Source of the DNA: Molanna angustata
Taxonomy: Eukaryota > Arthropoda > Insecta > Trichoptera > Molannidae
Direction of reading: 5' to 3'
NCBI GenBank assembly: GCA_963576475.1
Contig: OY754970.1
Coordinates: 35,683,947-35,747,946 of the forward strand
DNA: 64,000 bases
Part shown: positions 12,029 to 25,445 of the stretch, in pieces
Layout of the letters: each line of letters starts with the position of its first letter
Numbering within the stretch: position 1 is the stretch's first letter
Program-made: the position numbers and the translations under genes
The notes under the pieces: model-generated
Told to the model about the DNA's origin: nothing
The model's database searches: none
Seen by the model: the letters and a program-made list of their open reading frames with translations, nothing else

Positions 12029-13505
12029 TAAGAACAACGACGCAAAAGTAGTATATTATAGTCATAGAAATATATAGAATACCTACTCTTTAGCCTGCAG
12101 TAAACGCGACTGCTTTATGTTGACTAATTTGGTCAACATTTTGCTACGAGCATTCAGTAATTATTTGGCCATCTGCGTGATTCGTTCTCCAAATATGGAA
12201 TTTTTAACTGCTCGCAAAATTATTTACGGAATAGTTAGCAAAATTGCAAAATTACTTGGAAAATTATAGCAGTCATACATATATTGACACGAGCCGGCCA
12301 GTATAACGGCTTCACTTTTTCAACGAGGTATGGGAATGAGTATACTATAGTTTTATTATTATTCTATATTATAGTATTGGTTTATACTCAATAGGCTCCC
12401 AAGCAGAGTACTCGGAGTCGTCATTGATTATAAATTAACAAATAATTATTAATAAATAAAAACAAAATACTCCATGCTAATTGAAATCTCTTTTTATTTT
12501 TACTTTAATAATAAGAAAACACGACATAATACAACATGCGTGTAAAATTTTGACAGTTTGGGAGCTCACGAGCTCACTAATCCACCGTTAAACTAGGGGA
12601 CCGGGTGGTTTGATGGTGATATAAACAATGGACTAAAATATATTTTTTATTACCTGGTTATTAATAACTTTTTTGTTCGCTAGGTTTAAATTACTCTTAT
12701 TGTTTAAACTCACTACTTTTTGGTTATTAGTACCGCCGCAAGAGTTTAGAAGCCGTAACTATTTCGCCCTAGATCTAGTTTGATTTTTATCAGAAAAACA
12801 AAAATATACATGAGGTTTTATTGACATTAACATTATTACTATCAACAGTCAATGAAAAACGAAAAGTATTGTCTCATTCAATAATATTAATAGACATCAC
12901 GAAACTTTGTGAATTTCATACGACTCAAAACATGGTCGTTAAACTCATTCACCCCGGAATGGCAGAATCTCAGAAAGTAATAAAATAAGTGTATATTTAA
13001 ACCGTTAAGGATGCAGCGCATATTGTGAGGTGGATACTGTACCTACTGTAGGTAATAACGGAAACATTAAGTAGGTACCCCAAATTTTATTATTATTATA
13101 TTATTATACTAAGGTAAGGAGAGTTCGTCGGCATCTCAATGTCCATTCGCCTGTGTAAATACGTCGATTTGGCAAACCACATAATGGACATTGACTGGCG
13201 TTACTAACTAGGTAGGTAGGTATATAATAACTTTCGTTAATTTTATTGAAAACACAAGCGGGTCAACAAACTCACTTTTAAGATAGACGGACAATCGAAG
13301 CAGTATAATCAAATACTTAAAAAATATCAGAATTTGAAAGTACAAGTGTAAGTTTATTACTATTAGAGTAGCTTAGTAGCCACTGGCCGCTGACATGACC
13401 CCACCCTTTCATCATCGGTCCAAATACATAAAATATTTAAGTACATACTTTTAGAACTACGAGAAAAATTTAAATAATAAAAATACAAAAATATGATTTT
13501 TTAAA
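12029..13505. other. Unassigned AT-rich stretch
   Basis: No gene recognised. CAATGTCCATT (about 13138) and AATGGACATTG (about 13183) form a short inverted repeat. 12590-12800 has no convincing ORF. Confidence 0.35.
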
Positions 13506-13663
13506 GGAATGTGCTTATTAATCACGTACATATACATCTTCTTACATTCCCTAAATTAAGCATGGTGCTATAGGTGAACGAAATCGGTCGAGGCAGGATT
13601 AGAACTCGCAACCACTGGATTACTAGCCCAACGCGCTAACCGCTCTGCTATCGATCGACCCAT
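13506..13663 (-). mobile_element. tRNA-derived SINE, family S1 (diverged)
   Basis: Reverse complement of the 8817 copy: body then TCGGTCGAGGCAGGATTAGAAC (B box) and ACGCGCTAACCGCTCTGC (A box). Several substitutions make it older than the other copies. Confidence 0.75.
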
Positions 13664-15457
13664 CTGTAAATTCAATTATACATATAGGTATATAGATACA
13701 CAGATTGGCTGCAATAAAAAATACCATATAATGAAAAAGAAAAGCACCTATACATATCATATTGAGTTTTTTAAAACATAGATTTTTTAAATAACACACA
13801 TTTAGGTAGATATTTAAATATATTTTTATTAACATTGTATACCCACACACAGGTAATGTCTTTGTGGGAATTTTTGTGTCAATATAATTTTGCTTTGTAC
13901 ATATGTCTTAATTTTTGAAACGTGCCCCAAAATTATAATAAATGTGTCATGGAAATAGTAAAAAAAAAAAACAAAATTCGTATAATAAGTATGATTTATG
14001 TTTAAATAAGGATTGGTCTTGAACCCCATCTGGAATAGTAAGTAAGCGAGTGTATGACTAACGCAAATGAATCATCGCATCTACTTGAGTATTCTCTGCT
14101 CGCGCAATCTCTAGGTGAGGTAGGTGAGTGTGTGCATACTCGGTACATATTATTCAAACTTGTTGCATCGCATCCAAAGGCGAAAAAAAAGTGTACCGAC
14201 AGACAGACTGATCTGCGAATCCGACATCGGCGGAACTTCGGACGTTTTGCGATACAGAGAATCCAGCCAACGAGTGTCTGATGGTCGCAGACTTGGCCCC
14301 GAGTGCACACAACGAATACTTGAACGTCTACGTTCTATTTCAGGTCAATTCTGTCCGCATACACATGTGCGATCAATTGACAAAAGGCGGCAACACTTTG
14401 TCGAAACAACTAAAACGTTTGATCGAGAATTGGATGAGAATAGAACCGTGGCGTTGGAATCTCCGAGGAATTAATAGGATGGAGAGACGCCCGTTTGCGA
14501 AGATTCACTGACGGTATTTTACAGTTCGAAAGAAGTTAGTCATAAGTCACATCATCTACAGAGGCAAAAAATATCCAACTGCAAATTGTCGATGATATAC
14601 ACTTCACCGCTTTAACAAAAACAACTCTCAGAATATACTTATAATTTTGATAAATAGATATGATCATTGACCAGGAAGTGATATTGTTTACGGATGCATA
14701 TCCAGTATCTAATGCCAGGTACGAGAACTATATAGATCAAAACGATATACTCGAAGATACAAACATAGACTTATAACAAAATAAAGCTTCGATAAAACCA
14801 TTTTTTCACGTCACATAAATAAAATTAATTGAAACGAAATAAAAAAAAAAACAAAAAAAGTTGCTGAATAACACATAAATAAAAAAATCTCTATCTAGAT
14901 ATAAAGTTAGTCAAAAGAATCATAAATAATGATTAAATATTATAACCAAGGGATTGTATTAGACAATAATATTATAATTTGTTGTACATTAGTGGTGCAA
15001 GAAAACCAAATTGGTGCTGTGATAGGGTTGTATTGACTATTGTGATCTGGAAGTTGGAAATAGTGCATTTTTGTTTGAATTGATTGATACCACAAAAAAA
15101 TTGTTTGATTAAAAATAAAATTAAGGGAGTATGTGTTATACGTGGAGGGAAAATAGTTAAGAAACTCTATGAGAATAAACGGATGAAGGTCGTAAAGGAT
15201 CTATAAATCTTTTAGGACAAGAAGAATGATCGTTAAATTATTCGACAGTGTTCCAAACACGTCTTCACGTAATTGTTATAAATCATATTCATCCACTCAC
15301 TGACTACTAAGTGAAGCTTAATGCACGTCCTGAACAGACAATATTCACAAATATTTATTTATTAAAATTCGCTTCGCGGAAGAAGTGGTCGCTTTGTAAC
15401 CTGTCGTAAGTCATTCGTGGTTTAAACAAAGTGAACTATAATAATTCTGCTATGAGG
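13664..15457. other. Unassigned stretch with a GC-richer patch
   Basis: 14050-14515 is GC-richer than its surroundings and has overlapping ORFs on both strands (up to 116 codons), none of a family I recognise. It may be a 5' exon, a regulatory CpG patch or a decayed transposon. The rest is AT-rich and empty as far as I can see. Confidence 0.35.
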
Positions 15458-15725
15458 TACCGGCTTAGAATAGTGCTTCCACTTTCGAATTATCGTCTTC
15501 GGGTGTCCCGCAAGAGTCGGGTAAACGAAAATACAACAGGCACCAATTGTATTTCGCAAGTTCAGCGATGAGGTTCTGAATCAAGTGCATTCACGGGTGA
15601 GACGAAACTAATGTGTGGGTATAGTACGTGTCGTGATTCCTTTTATAAGGCATTGCATACCCACACACCTGTCGCTGGTTATCCCACATTGTTGTATATG
15701 CCGTGATGGTATGAATTAATGAATG
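15458..15725 (+). mobile_element. R260 dispersed repeat, near-complete copy
   Basis: Starts ACCGGCTTAGAATAGTGCTT and ends CCGTGATGGTATGAATTAAT. Aligns along its length with 36835-37112 and in part with 5327-5460 and 9212-9385. Contains CGGGTAAACGAAAATACAAC and the ACACCTGTCGCTGGTTA segment. No tRNA box was identified, so its SINE nature is an inference from size and tail. Confidence 0.65.
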
Positions 15726-18011
15726 AACTCTAATAATTAAAACATGAATATTAAAAAAAATACATAAACTCGTTTTTTTTACAATCTGTTCTTTTTTATT
15801 TTTTTTCCAAAAAAGAACATTAAGTGAAAATAAACAAAGTTCCTGTATTTTTTTTTATTTTTTAAAATGAATTTACACAATTTCAATATATCTACCTAAG
15901 TATAATCGTAAATAATTATTCAATTTAGCTAAGAAAATGTGAAAATATAGGTACAAAATTAATCATTCAATACAAAACAATTTTCAATAAAATGTTTAAC
16001 GCAGTTAAATGAATTGACAGTTATGTAACTGTGATCAGAATATTCAATTTTACAATTTATTGTTTATTAACAAACGGCCACTTCGTTCTACTATCAACAA
16101 TATTTCAGCGCAGAGTAACAATAATGCATATGATAAAATTTAAAAGATTAAAAAAACAAAACCTTAACAAAATTTATGAAACACAATCTCTAAATGATAC
16201 CAGTTCGAAAAATGGTACATAAAAACGCTTAAAATTAGAAACTATTATTTGATACATTGAAGAGAGAGTGAAAACAATAAATTCGCAACAGCAATAAATA
16301 GTAGATACAATTTTTTTGTGAAAAACGACGTTTCTGTCGACAATGTCAATTTTTATAATTAAAAAAACCATAAAAACTTTTCTTAATAACATAATTTTCA
16401 TTTAGCTCAATGCCGAACTCAAGGTCTTCGGATTGCGAACTAGACACGCAAACATTACCAAAAGTTTATTCTAATTATATTTAGGAAAAAACTGACATTC
16501 GGAGGCTAAATACTATTATTGTAACCATCATTATTGTGACTCATAATTGCATAATTATATTTTGATTACCTACCACGTAGTTACTTCACCTTACCTCTCT
16601 ATATGCACTCCGTTAATATAATATTATTTAGGTGAACTCACAAAAATACGTGAGCCGGCATCATTGTTAACAGCTACTTGTAGGTATGGGAACATTGCTT
16701 CTCAAACTGACTCTCGCTACTTCATCTATGGATTCTGGAGACCATAAAAAATACGGTAAGTCCACCAGGTAACCATAGATGTAGGTAGAACGGCGACCAA
16801 TCCTGATGACAATTATAATTGAAAATTACTAAAAATAGGTTTCTTTAAATGAGGGCATATTGTAAACATAAACATAGCATTTTGATATCAAACTCCTCAA
16901 ATATATTACGTGTTTGTCTTTCTGTTTGTTTTTTTATAATACATATATACCTACCACTACAATATTTATTATTTTTATTTATCTATTTACCTTTTATCAC
17001 ACCATATTTATAATGACAACAATAAGTAGATTACTGCTGCCCGACTAGGAAATCATGTTCTAGGGCTAGCAGTTTACAATTTTTATTGAAAATTATATGC
17101 AATGATTCCCGGTGAACCAGGCGATTGTTCCCGTTCCACACTAAATAGGTACCTACACAATCTCAACTTTCTGCACTCACAATCATTATCTCAACAAACA
17201 TATGGGCTCACACAAAATAGATTAACCAGGTCCTAATGTCTGCTATAGTACCTGTCATAAAAAAACCTTTTCTTAATCCAATCTCTGACGCGAAACAATG
17301 ATCTCAGCTTGGGTTGGTTGGAAAAAATTACTTTATGGCAATAAACCCGCCATTATGCACTTTAATGTAGGTACATGAAATAAAATAAATAAATGTTAAA
17401 TAGTGTTTTTCGAAAAAAATACCATAAGTATATTCAACATTTCTCTAGTGAATGTTCGTTCGTTACACAATTTGAAAATTCATCATAAATACTGATTTTG
17501 GATTTCCTTTTTTTTTCTTGGTGTATTGTGCGGCGGTATATAGTATATACGATGGTGATAAGAGGAGAGTGGGAAGTTGTGACAAGGGCGGATGATATTT
17601 GAATACACACTTATAAATTTTCCCCCTATATTCGTTGATTTTTTCTTTTTCTTTTGATGATGATGCTCCTCTATGTATTCAGTCATGTTTTTTTTGTTAT
17701 TCTAGATGTCTGACAACGAAAATAGTTTGTGAAGCACCGCTTTTAATATAGTAGCCGCTTCTAAAAAGGAAGAGACTTCCAGCGGACATCAATCGAACCG
17801 CATTCCTCGGCGAGGAGTCACCGCCGCCGCATTGCACCGCACCGCCGCTGGCTGGACTCTCCGCATATAGTCGTTAAAGCAGACAGCACGATTGGCCGCA
17901 ATGCGAATGAGTAAGCGCCACACTAACGGATGCCTTTCGGGCGACACACGCCACTGGTGATGTGATGATGATGATGGTGAAACGATGACTACATTTCTTG
18001 TTATAATTTTC
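15726..18011. other. Unassigned stretch with T-rich low complexity and a GC-richer end
   Basis: 15760-15880 is low-complexity A/T. 17020-17080 (GATTACTGCTGCCCGACTAGGAAAT) recurs at 37525-37590, so it is a fragment of a dispersed repeat. 17760-18010 is CpG-rich with an 87-codon minus-strand ORF of no recognisable family. Confidence 0.35.
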
Positions 18012-18126
18012 GCCAAACATCTTGAACGAGCTTCCGGTTGCGCAGAGCGCAAATTTGTGTAATTGCGCTTCGTTTGTTTATGTACAAATCGCTCCCCGTC
18101 TCGGCTAAAAGTTCAAGATGTTTGGC
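18012..18126. repeat. 115-bp segment bounded by a perfect 16-bp inverted repeat
   Basis: GCCAAACATCTTGAAC at 18012-18027 and its exact reverse complement at 18111-18126. No target-site duplication is obvious. Could be a small foldback element or a regulatory inverted repeat. Confidence 0.7.
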
Positions 18127-18569
18127 TACAACTATACATATCACACAATCCTTTTCCGAAGGTTGACTGACTCCAAATTACGCGGACACTTACAGTGACT
18201 AAAACATGATATGGAGATACAATAAACGGTTTTTAATTACAAAACAATATGATTTAAGCAAAAAAAGGTTATAAGAGATTTGCACCTTTTTCTTGGGACT
18301 TTAATAAATAAGAAATTTTAAGAATTTATTTTCCTTATTTTCTTTTAGTCTGATAAATATATACTTCCTTTTTATATTTTTAATTTACTATGAAATGACC
18401 GCTTGTAACCAAAACAAAAACAAACTACGTGACAGCTTGTCGACGCACTATAGTAAAATATTTATATATTTCAAGAAAAACATAATAAGCCAATAATAAA
18501 ATTTCATGGTTAACAGACTGACGCAAATGTAATTTTAATAAAATGTTATACACAGTATTGAATCCTGCA
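18127..18569. other. Unassigned AT-rich stretch before the hAT MITE
   Basis: No gene or repeat family recognised. Confidence 0.35.
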
Positions 18570-18916
18570 TAGTGATGAGCTAATGCAAGACCAAGACTGG
18601 GGTGGTCAAGGTCTTGCATTTACAAATGTGGCCTTGGTCTTGCATACTCGATCGTGTCTTGATCATACAACTTTTCCAATTTTTATTTTATTTTACTATT
18701 AAAATACAGTAATTACAATGAAATATGGCAAAAAACTTCAATTTAAAGTATTCTGTTGATAGTACGTAGTTTATTTCTTACCTTTAAATCGAAAAATGAA
18801 TAAGTTTATAAAATTTTGCAAAACCGCAAGACTTAGGTCTTGCAAAGTCTGGTCTGGGTATTGCGAAACTAGCAAGACCAAGACTCCAAGACTTGTAAGA
18901 CTTATGCTCATCACTA
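18570..18916. mobile_element. hAT-type MITE, 347 bp, with intact 8-bp target-site duplication
   Basis: Terminal inverted repeat TAGTGATGAGC at 18570-18580 and GCTCATCACTA at 18906-18916. Flanked on both sides by ATCCTGCA (18562-18569 and 18917-18924). An 8-bp TSD and this TIR type are hallmarks of hAT elements. Both subterminal regions are rich in CAAGAC/GTCTTG motifs, which could be transposase-binding repeats. No transposase ORF. Confidence 0.9.
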
Positions 18917-18924
18917 ATCCTGCA

Positions 18925-20154
18925 TATGAACCAATTTTATAATACGCTTAAAATTTCGCTCTTTTGTCATAGTAGACTTATTTGATAAACTTTTATTTTT
19001 ACATACTTAATTCTATTATTGTTTTGTACCCACTGTACATTTTTCGATTCTTTCATTTTTGGCAAATGCTATATGGAGCATGAAACAAATAAATCATTAT
19101 GCATTTGCACCATTGTTACTGTAAATAAATCACATTTGAGTCACATTACAAAAAAACTGCTTTGCAGTTTGGCGGGAAAATAAAAAAAGTATTACTTTTT
19201 ATTAAAAAATAAACATCTTAAAAAAAATTCTAATCAATCCTATTATTGTACTATCACTTAGGTTTATCAAGCAAAGCTGATATTCGGCTAAACCAGCACC
19301 TGCCTATATTTATATAAAATATGATAATCTATACTTAGGTAAGTTATATTCCTTAAATATTTCCTTCGCAAATTATTCGCATAAATTTGAATAGCGCCGA
19401 CTAGCCCCTGAGAGACGAAAAATTTTAATGTTGTTGGATATTCCCGACAAGCAATAGGCACTCGTTATAATTAAGTAGGCCATTTTTTTTAAATTAAGAG
19501 TCATCTCCATGAACTTCTGACGGAAGTTTTGGTAATGAAAATCGTGAAAAGAATTCAGAAAATAGCATCTTACGCTCCTTTTTGACTAGTACTTGGCACG
19601 TGCATATCTATTAATAATTATTTTTATTTATTATTCAACAACAAAAAATAATAAATGCTCAGGATCTTCTACACTAAGGATGATCTTCTACGAATTATGA
19701 GTTCTCGCCTGATGATATTAATAAAAAAAGAAACTGTGCCAGTGTGTTAAGTGATCGATCACAATGCCTGGCTTGCTAATATTTGTTTTTTTTTTGTACA
19801 ATATTATATGTACATAAATATGTACATATTCTATTAATATCTCTTAGAAGTTGTAAGTTATATTTGAACATTACTTTAATGAATGATAAACATGTCATCA
19901 CTTGAAATAAGTGGCACGGTTTAGAAATTCACACGAAGTTATAAAAAATGAATCAAACAAACATTACACAAATACACAGAGAATTATTTTGACTACGCTT
20001 CCAACAATTCGCAGAGATTTCCAAATTACAAGTTAAGATCGTACGGAAAAGTTGATATTCTCGAAAATCTAGTACACAGTATTATTGTGACATAAACAAA
20101 TCCTATTTGTGCCCAATCAACACTATTTATAGACGACATTCTTTGAAATTATTC
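18925..20154. other. Unassigned AT-rich stretch
   Basis: No gene or known repeat recognised. Confidence 0.35.
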
Positions 20155-20360
20155 ATCATCATCATCACTGGCACTACAGTCCGCTACGGACCCTTGCCTC
20201 CTCCAGAAATCGTCTCCATCCCTCCCTATCGACCGCCAGTCTTCTCCAATTTATTTATCAGGTCCATTTCTCTTATATCGCACAGCATGTCGTCCAGCCA
20301 TCTAAACCTAGGTCTGCCTCTACTTCTTCTGATTTCGGGACAGCTGTTATTAACAGGTGT
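20155..20360 (-). mobile_element. 3' end of a non-LTR retrotransposon (RT C-terminus, GATGAT tail)
   Basis: On the minus strand it reads RRSRGRPRFRWLDDM, the GRPR-W-DD block at the C-terminus of many insect non-LTR reverse transcriptases, then loses frame. It ends in a (TGATGATGAT) tail (plus ATTCATCATCATCATC). 5'-truncated; a pseudogene. Confidence 0.75.
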
Positions 20361-20524
20361 TATTATTGAAATAATTAACTGAGTTAAAATAATCAACAAT
20401 GAAATTGACAATCCTGATATATTATGTTACAACATACTTTGAATTTTCATATACCCCGCAGAAATACCAGAACGTCACATGTTTTTTTTTTTTTATTTTA
20501 ACAATTTCCAAATATAAATAAAAA

Positions 20525-20600
20525 AAGAGGAGCCAGGTGCTCGGTTTTCTTTGCCTACCTCAAACAGAGAAACGGCGTGATGGTATGTAGGTATGAAATA
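20525..20600 (+). mobile_element. RTE 3'-end fragment
   Basis: GGTGCTCGGTTTTCTTTGCC...GGCGTGATGGTATGTAGGTATG corresponds to the last ~70 bp of the RTE elements described at 35119 and 43000. Confidence 0.6.
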
Positions 20601-21179
20601 ATACGTAAAAATGAAAACTTCAATTACGAAACATAACGAGAATATTTTCAGCAAAAGAAATTGTAAAGTTATCTGCGGACCTTTTTTCCATTAATGCAAT
20701 TCAATAAATTTTAATATTAAAACTGATTTCTTGTCTCGAAAGAAGGGATTCGCAACCATCTGGTGAACGTTCATCTGGCAAACAAGTTTTTTCTTCTTCA
20801 AAGTACCTATACGCTGAAGAAATTTACACACAAAACTCAATTAGATACATATCTCTTTTACAATATTGAATTACATCAACTTTTCTATCCCCTTTCGATT
20901 CATCTGTATTTTTTTTAGAAAACATTTAGAGATATATGAAATCACGTACAAACTTTTTTATTATAATTGACAATTAAGAACTAAGATTTATTGATAAGGA
21001 AGGCACCTAAAATAAAAAAAAGTAAAAAACAATAATAATAAAATGTAAAAACGATATAAAAATAAAAGAAAATATGTTAATAGTAGGTAGGTACACTAAA
21101 ACAGTAAAAACCCTAGTTATCGCTACTTAAAAAACACTGCATAATATTGATGCCCATATTTAATAAATCGAAGAGTCAG
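20601..21179. other. Unassigned AT-rich stretch
   Basis: No gene or repeat family recognised. Confidence 0.35.
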
Positions 21180-21905
21180 AATTGCTAGATCCCCACATTC
21201 TTGTCCTTGCAACTAGCTCAGGCGCTCACAAGATTGCAAGGAGTTTTCTAAATGTATATTATCCTCCATCACTCCATCGAAGAGCGGCAAAGCCATAGAC
21301 CCTACGCTCTGCAAACATTTGAAATGCACTGCAAACCAGGGTAGACCGAGAATCATTCTAAAGGCATTATTGTATTGTACTCTCATTGAATTATATGAAT
21401 GACGTGTGTGCTCAATGGTATACAGATTATTGCAATATGAAATAAAAAGATTTTCACATTGTCACTGCATCTAGAGAATTTCCTGGCTAGCATATTAGCG
21501 CTTACGCTAATCGCTCTGTTTTTCTGTCCTTAATATCATTTAAATTGTGACATATAACATGCCCAAGATGTTTAAAACTATTACTACTGGCCCCTTAAAT
21601 TTGACAATCTTAAGTAGGTGACCGGGAGAACATTATCAGGAAGCGAGTCCACGCAAAAAAACAGATTTTTTGAGTTTGTCAAACAAATTATGTTTGCCTG
21701 CATACTTTTCGAAAATACTCAGCAAATTAAGCAAATCTTTAATGGAAGGGGTCAGGAACACCATATCAACTAATAATGCGTAACTAATGTGGTTGACACA
21801 GATTCCGGCCATACGACAGCCAACCTGAGAAGTAATTAGGGCCTTACTCGGGTCATCCATGAAGATATTAAAAAGAACCAGCGACATTGATCCTCCCTGC
21901 TTTAC
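21180..21905 (-). mobile_element. Degenerate non-LTR retrotransposon: RT palm to C-terminal region
   Basis: The minus strand reads GGSMSLVLFNIFMDD then GCRMAGICVNHISYA, then a corrupted YADD box (YALLVDMVFLTPS), then KYAGKHNLFDKLKKSV. Further on, after frame loss, it reads QYNNAFRMILGLPWF, a C-terminal block of the same type of RT. The catalytic YADD is destroyed and there are stops, so this is a fossil. Confidence 0.8.
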
Positions 21906-24900
21906 TCTTCTAGTCTGGGGTAAGCTCTAAGCTTTCTCCATCCCATCTCACTATTTATTTTATTTTATCTTGGTGCTTCATCTTTATTAGATATTTTTTT
22001 CGACCGAAAGCACTCGATAGCATTCTATTAATATATAATTCAATAAAAAAATCCGTTTACTAATTCCACTAATTTATTTTATTAGCTTTATTTTTTTTTC
22101 ACCTTTAATGACTATTCCATCTTAGCCCAAATCTTGCAACTACGCAGTGGTACAGAACGTATTTTACATATTATAATACTATGTATAAATTAAGTGACAT
22201 TAAATATAATTACATTTGTTAATTATGAGTGAACGTTGTTTGACATTCGAGTTTTTATTGTCATGTTAAGAAAATAAAAGTATTGAATGAACGTACAAAA
22301 CAAGAAACTGGTACAAAAACAGTATCTTAACACCACAAACAATAAAATATAAACCTTTACACATAAGTGCTTGCACTCTGGTAAAGTGAAATATGTTTAA
22401 ACATACTGTGTATCTTTTTATATATTTTTTTATTGTTTTTTTATATATGTATTATAAATTTAATTAAATAAAAAAAATGTAAATGTTGGACAAATTATGC
22501 AAAATTAACAACAATATTTTATTTTATTTATCCGACACCACAAAAAAATATATAACGTAGAATATTGTAACATGCAAACAAACGGTATCTATGCTGCAAA
22601 TACAAATGGACCCAAAAGTCTACGTGATATCTTTTTAATACAAGTAACTTCCATACGTGATATTTAAAAATACGTGATATTAAACATACGAGTATGTTTT
22701 TTGTACAAATACATAGTATCCATCAAATCGATGGTTACATTGCGTGGGCGTAATCCTTTGTGAAATATTAAAGTGAAGTAGTGAATGGATATACCAGATG
22801 ATCCAGCGGACGGAAAAGATTTGTGACCCCAGCGACAGCGGCATCGGCAATATCGAGCGCGCCTCCTCTTGCCAAATGTGTACGTACACTGCTGGTCTCA
22901 TTTCAGTTAGCGCCACGGTCAAGGTCGCGCACTGCGTCAATTTTATTTTTGTCCTTGTCTAAGAAAGTTAGCAGAGTCGACTAATCACCATAATGGTTCC
23001 GATACCTAACTAGGTAGGTACTTACTCTTTCACTTTACCCACAAAACCGACAAGAGTGACCGCCCACCAAGCAAGACCCTTGTGATCCTACTTTAAGTAA
23101 CCAAACGAAAATTCAAACTTCTTAAAATAGAATCACGACTTTTTGACAGATCTCGACGAATCATTTTCGTTTGGGGATCCCTTCGTGTCCGAGAAATTCA
23201 ATTTCACTTCGCAAATCAAAGAGAGAGAAAAAACAATGCCAACAATAAAAATAAGAAACCCGAAACGTATTGTAAGGCTAAGTAAATTCAAATACGGTTG
23301 CGTAGGTTTTTAAAAAAATGTTCAACGGGTTGGTTATATAATATTTATAAAAAAAGCCATAAAAGTAATCAATATTATCTGTGATGTAAGAACACTGATT
23401 CATGAAGCTGTGTTTTAAAAATTGAACGCCGAGAATTCCGTTAAATATTTCTGATTATTTAGAAAAAGGTAAGTAATTATCAATTATCTCAAGGCCAGCA
23501 AAGCTCGCTGTACACAATGCAATAGACGTTCCAATAATAATGTATGCAACTATGCTATGGGAATACATGGTAGCCTTCTTAGATGGTTGGGATCATACCG
23601 TAGTCAGAAGGAACAATTATCTAATTCAATATGTGGAATAAATAAGTTTATATGATCACGAAAAAGGTATATATACACTTATTGAGAAGGGGAAAAGTCA
23701 GAATTTAAAATGACAGAAGAGCTTATATGAGAACAATAAGTAACAATGAACAAAAAATAAAAAATGAGAGTATACAATAGAGTTAGAAAAGGCGATGATC
23801 GGATCTTCCAAAATCTGAACATTTGGCTTCCCTAATAAATAAATTATTCATACATAAAATGTTTCAGGTTTTCGTAACTTTTGTAAATATCAACGGCATC
23901 AGTCTAATGAGCTATTATGCCGCTAGAACTAGACGCATAAAATCCAACTCAGGAGACATAATAGCCCATAAGAATGACACATTATATTATATAATGTAGG
24001 TAAGGTACAATATACATCACAATGATGTACATGTCCCAACTGAGTTAGTTGTTTATTGATCTGTCCTCAGTTTCCAATCTATAGACTATAGCATCTATCT
24101 CGTTTCTAGGAAATCAAAGTACATATTTCCAATGCAAATATAGACTGGATACCAGGAATAAAACTATTGCTAGAGATACTGTCTCAAGAAATGTCCGCGA
24201 AACAAGTAGGTACATAATTATTTTTATTATATAAAGAATGAAAGAAAAATAATTTTTCAGAACTAGAGAGCATTTTGAATGTTTCGACAGATGAAAACAT
24301 AAGAGAAGAAACTGTCAATAGGAAAATTAATCGACACCGAATTAAGAAATTTTTGGCATATAAATAAGAAGCCGGATGAATGTTTAACATACTATAGAGA
24401 TAGAGTAAAGTGATGCACTATGGCGAGTCGCTCCCGTTAAATCAATGAAGCAAGTCAAATCATGATGAAACTCAACTATGGCAGAAAAAACCCTTAAATT
24501 TTATTTATTCTCTGTTTTCGGTCTTTCCAAGTCTATCGTCAGTCTATGACCGATACCGATCAGTGTGTTGAATATGCGAACCAGTAAAACAAAAACTTGA
24601 AGGAATTCTTCATTGTCAAAATGACTTATACTAGATTTGAGCCCAGACTTGAAATTTTTAATAAGTACAAATAATATCTAACTATTATTGGATATGGATT
24701 ATAAATATTATCTAAAGACGAGTAATTCAATCGAAAACGGGTAATTACCCCATGAACGTGACTTCTAAACAAATTTACAACAGTTATCGCGTGTAGCGAT
24801 GAATCAGTCGGTGTATATAATCTGCAGTGAAATGAATATAGATAACCAACATTGGATTGATAAAAAATATCGTTATCTTTATTAGAGAGACAGTAGTATC

Positions 24901-25445
24901 TAATATTAAATTAAAATTATTAATTAATTTGACAAAATGTCTCTTCCAACGTCACGAGATAGGAACAGAAAAACGACAATGTGATATGGCCAAGGTTACG
25001 TACCAACACCACGCCGACATGAAAAATTAATTATTTGAATATAGATCTACCGCGAAACAAAACAATGCTACGGATTATGTGTATTGTAAAACGTAGAAAA
25101 ATAAAATGCAAAACTGAGCCAAGTCGGATTTTTTTTTATTTCATAGAATAACAACAAAAAATATTAATATACAAAACATCAGCATATAAATTTGATCGTG
25201 CCAGTCTTCAGAGACGCCATATTCGCCTTAGTGAACTAATATATTTATCGTTTTATTTTTAGACAACTCTGATATATTGTGTTCCCATCTTTCTGCAGTT
25301 CATTTCGAACCACCACTTTGTGTTCATTTTCCTGTTTGTTGTTGTCTATGCTGAAACAATTCAATCAAAAATTTAAGGACACACTCTTTTCAGAGGTTAT
25401 TGTCAAAAGAAAATTTATAAAAATACTTCTGGTTTTATGCAAATA
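21906..25445. other. Unassigned stretch of 3.5 kb
   Basis: No gene or repeat family recognised on either strand. 22740-22960 is GC-richer with an 86-codon minus-strand ORF that resembles nothing I know. The rest is AT-rich. Confidence 0.35.
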
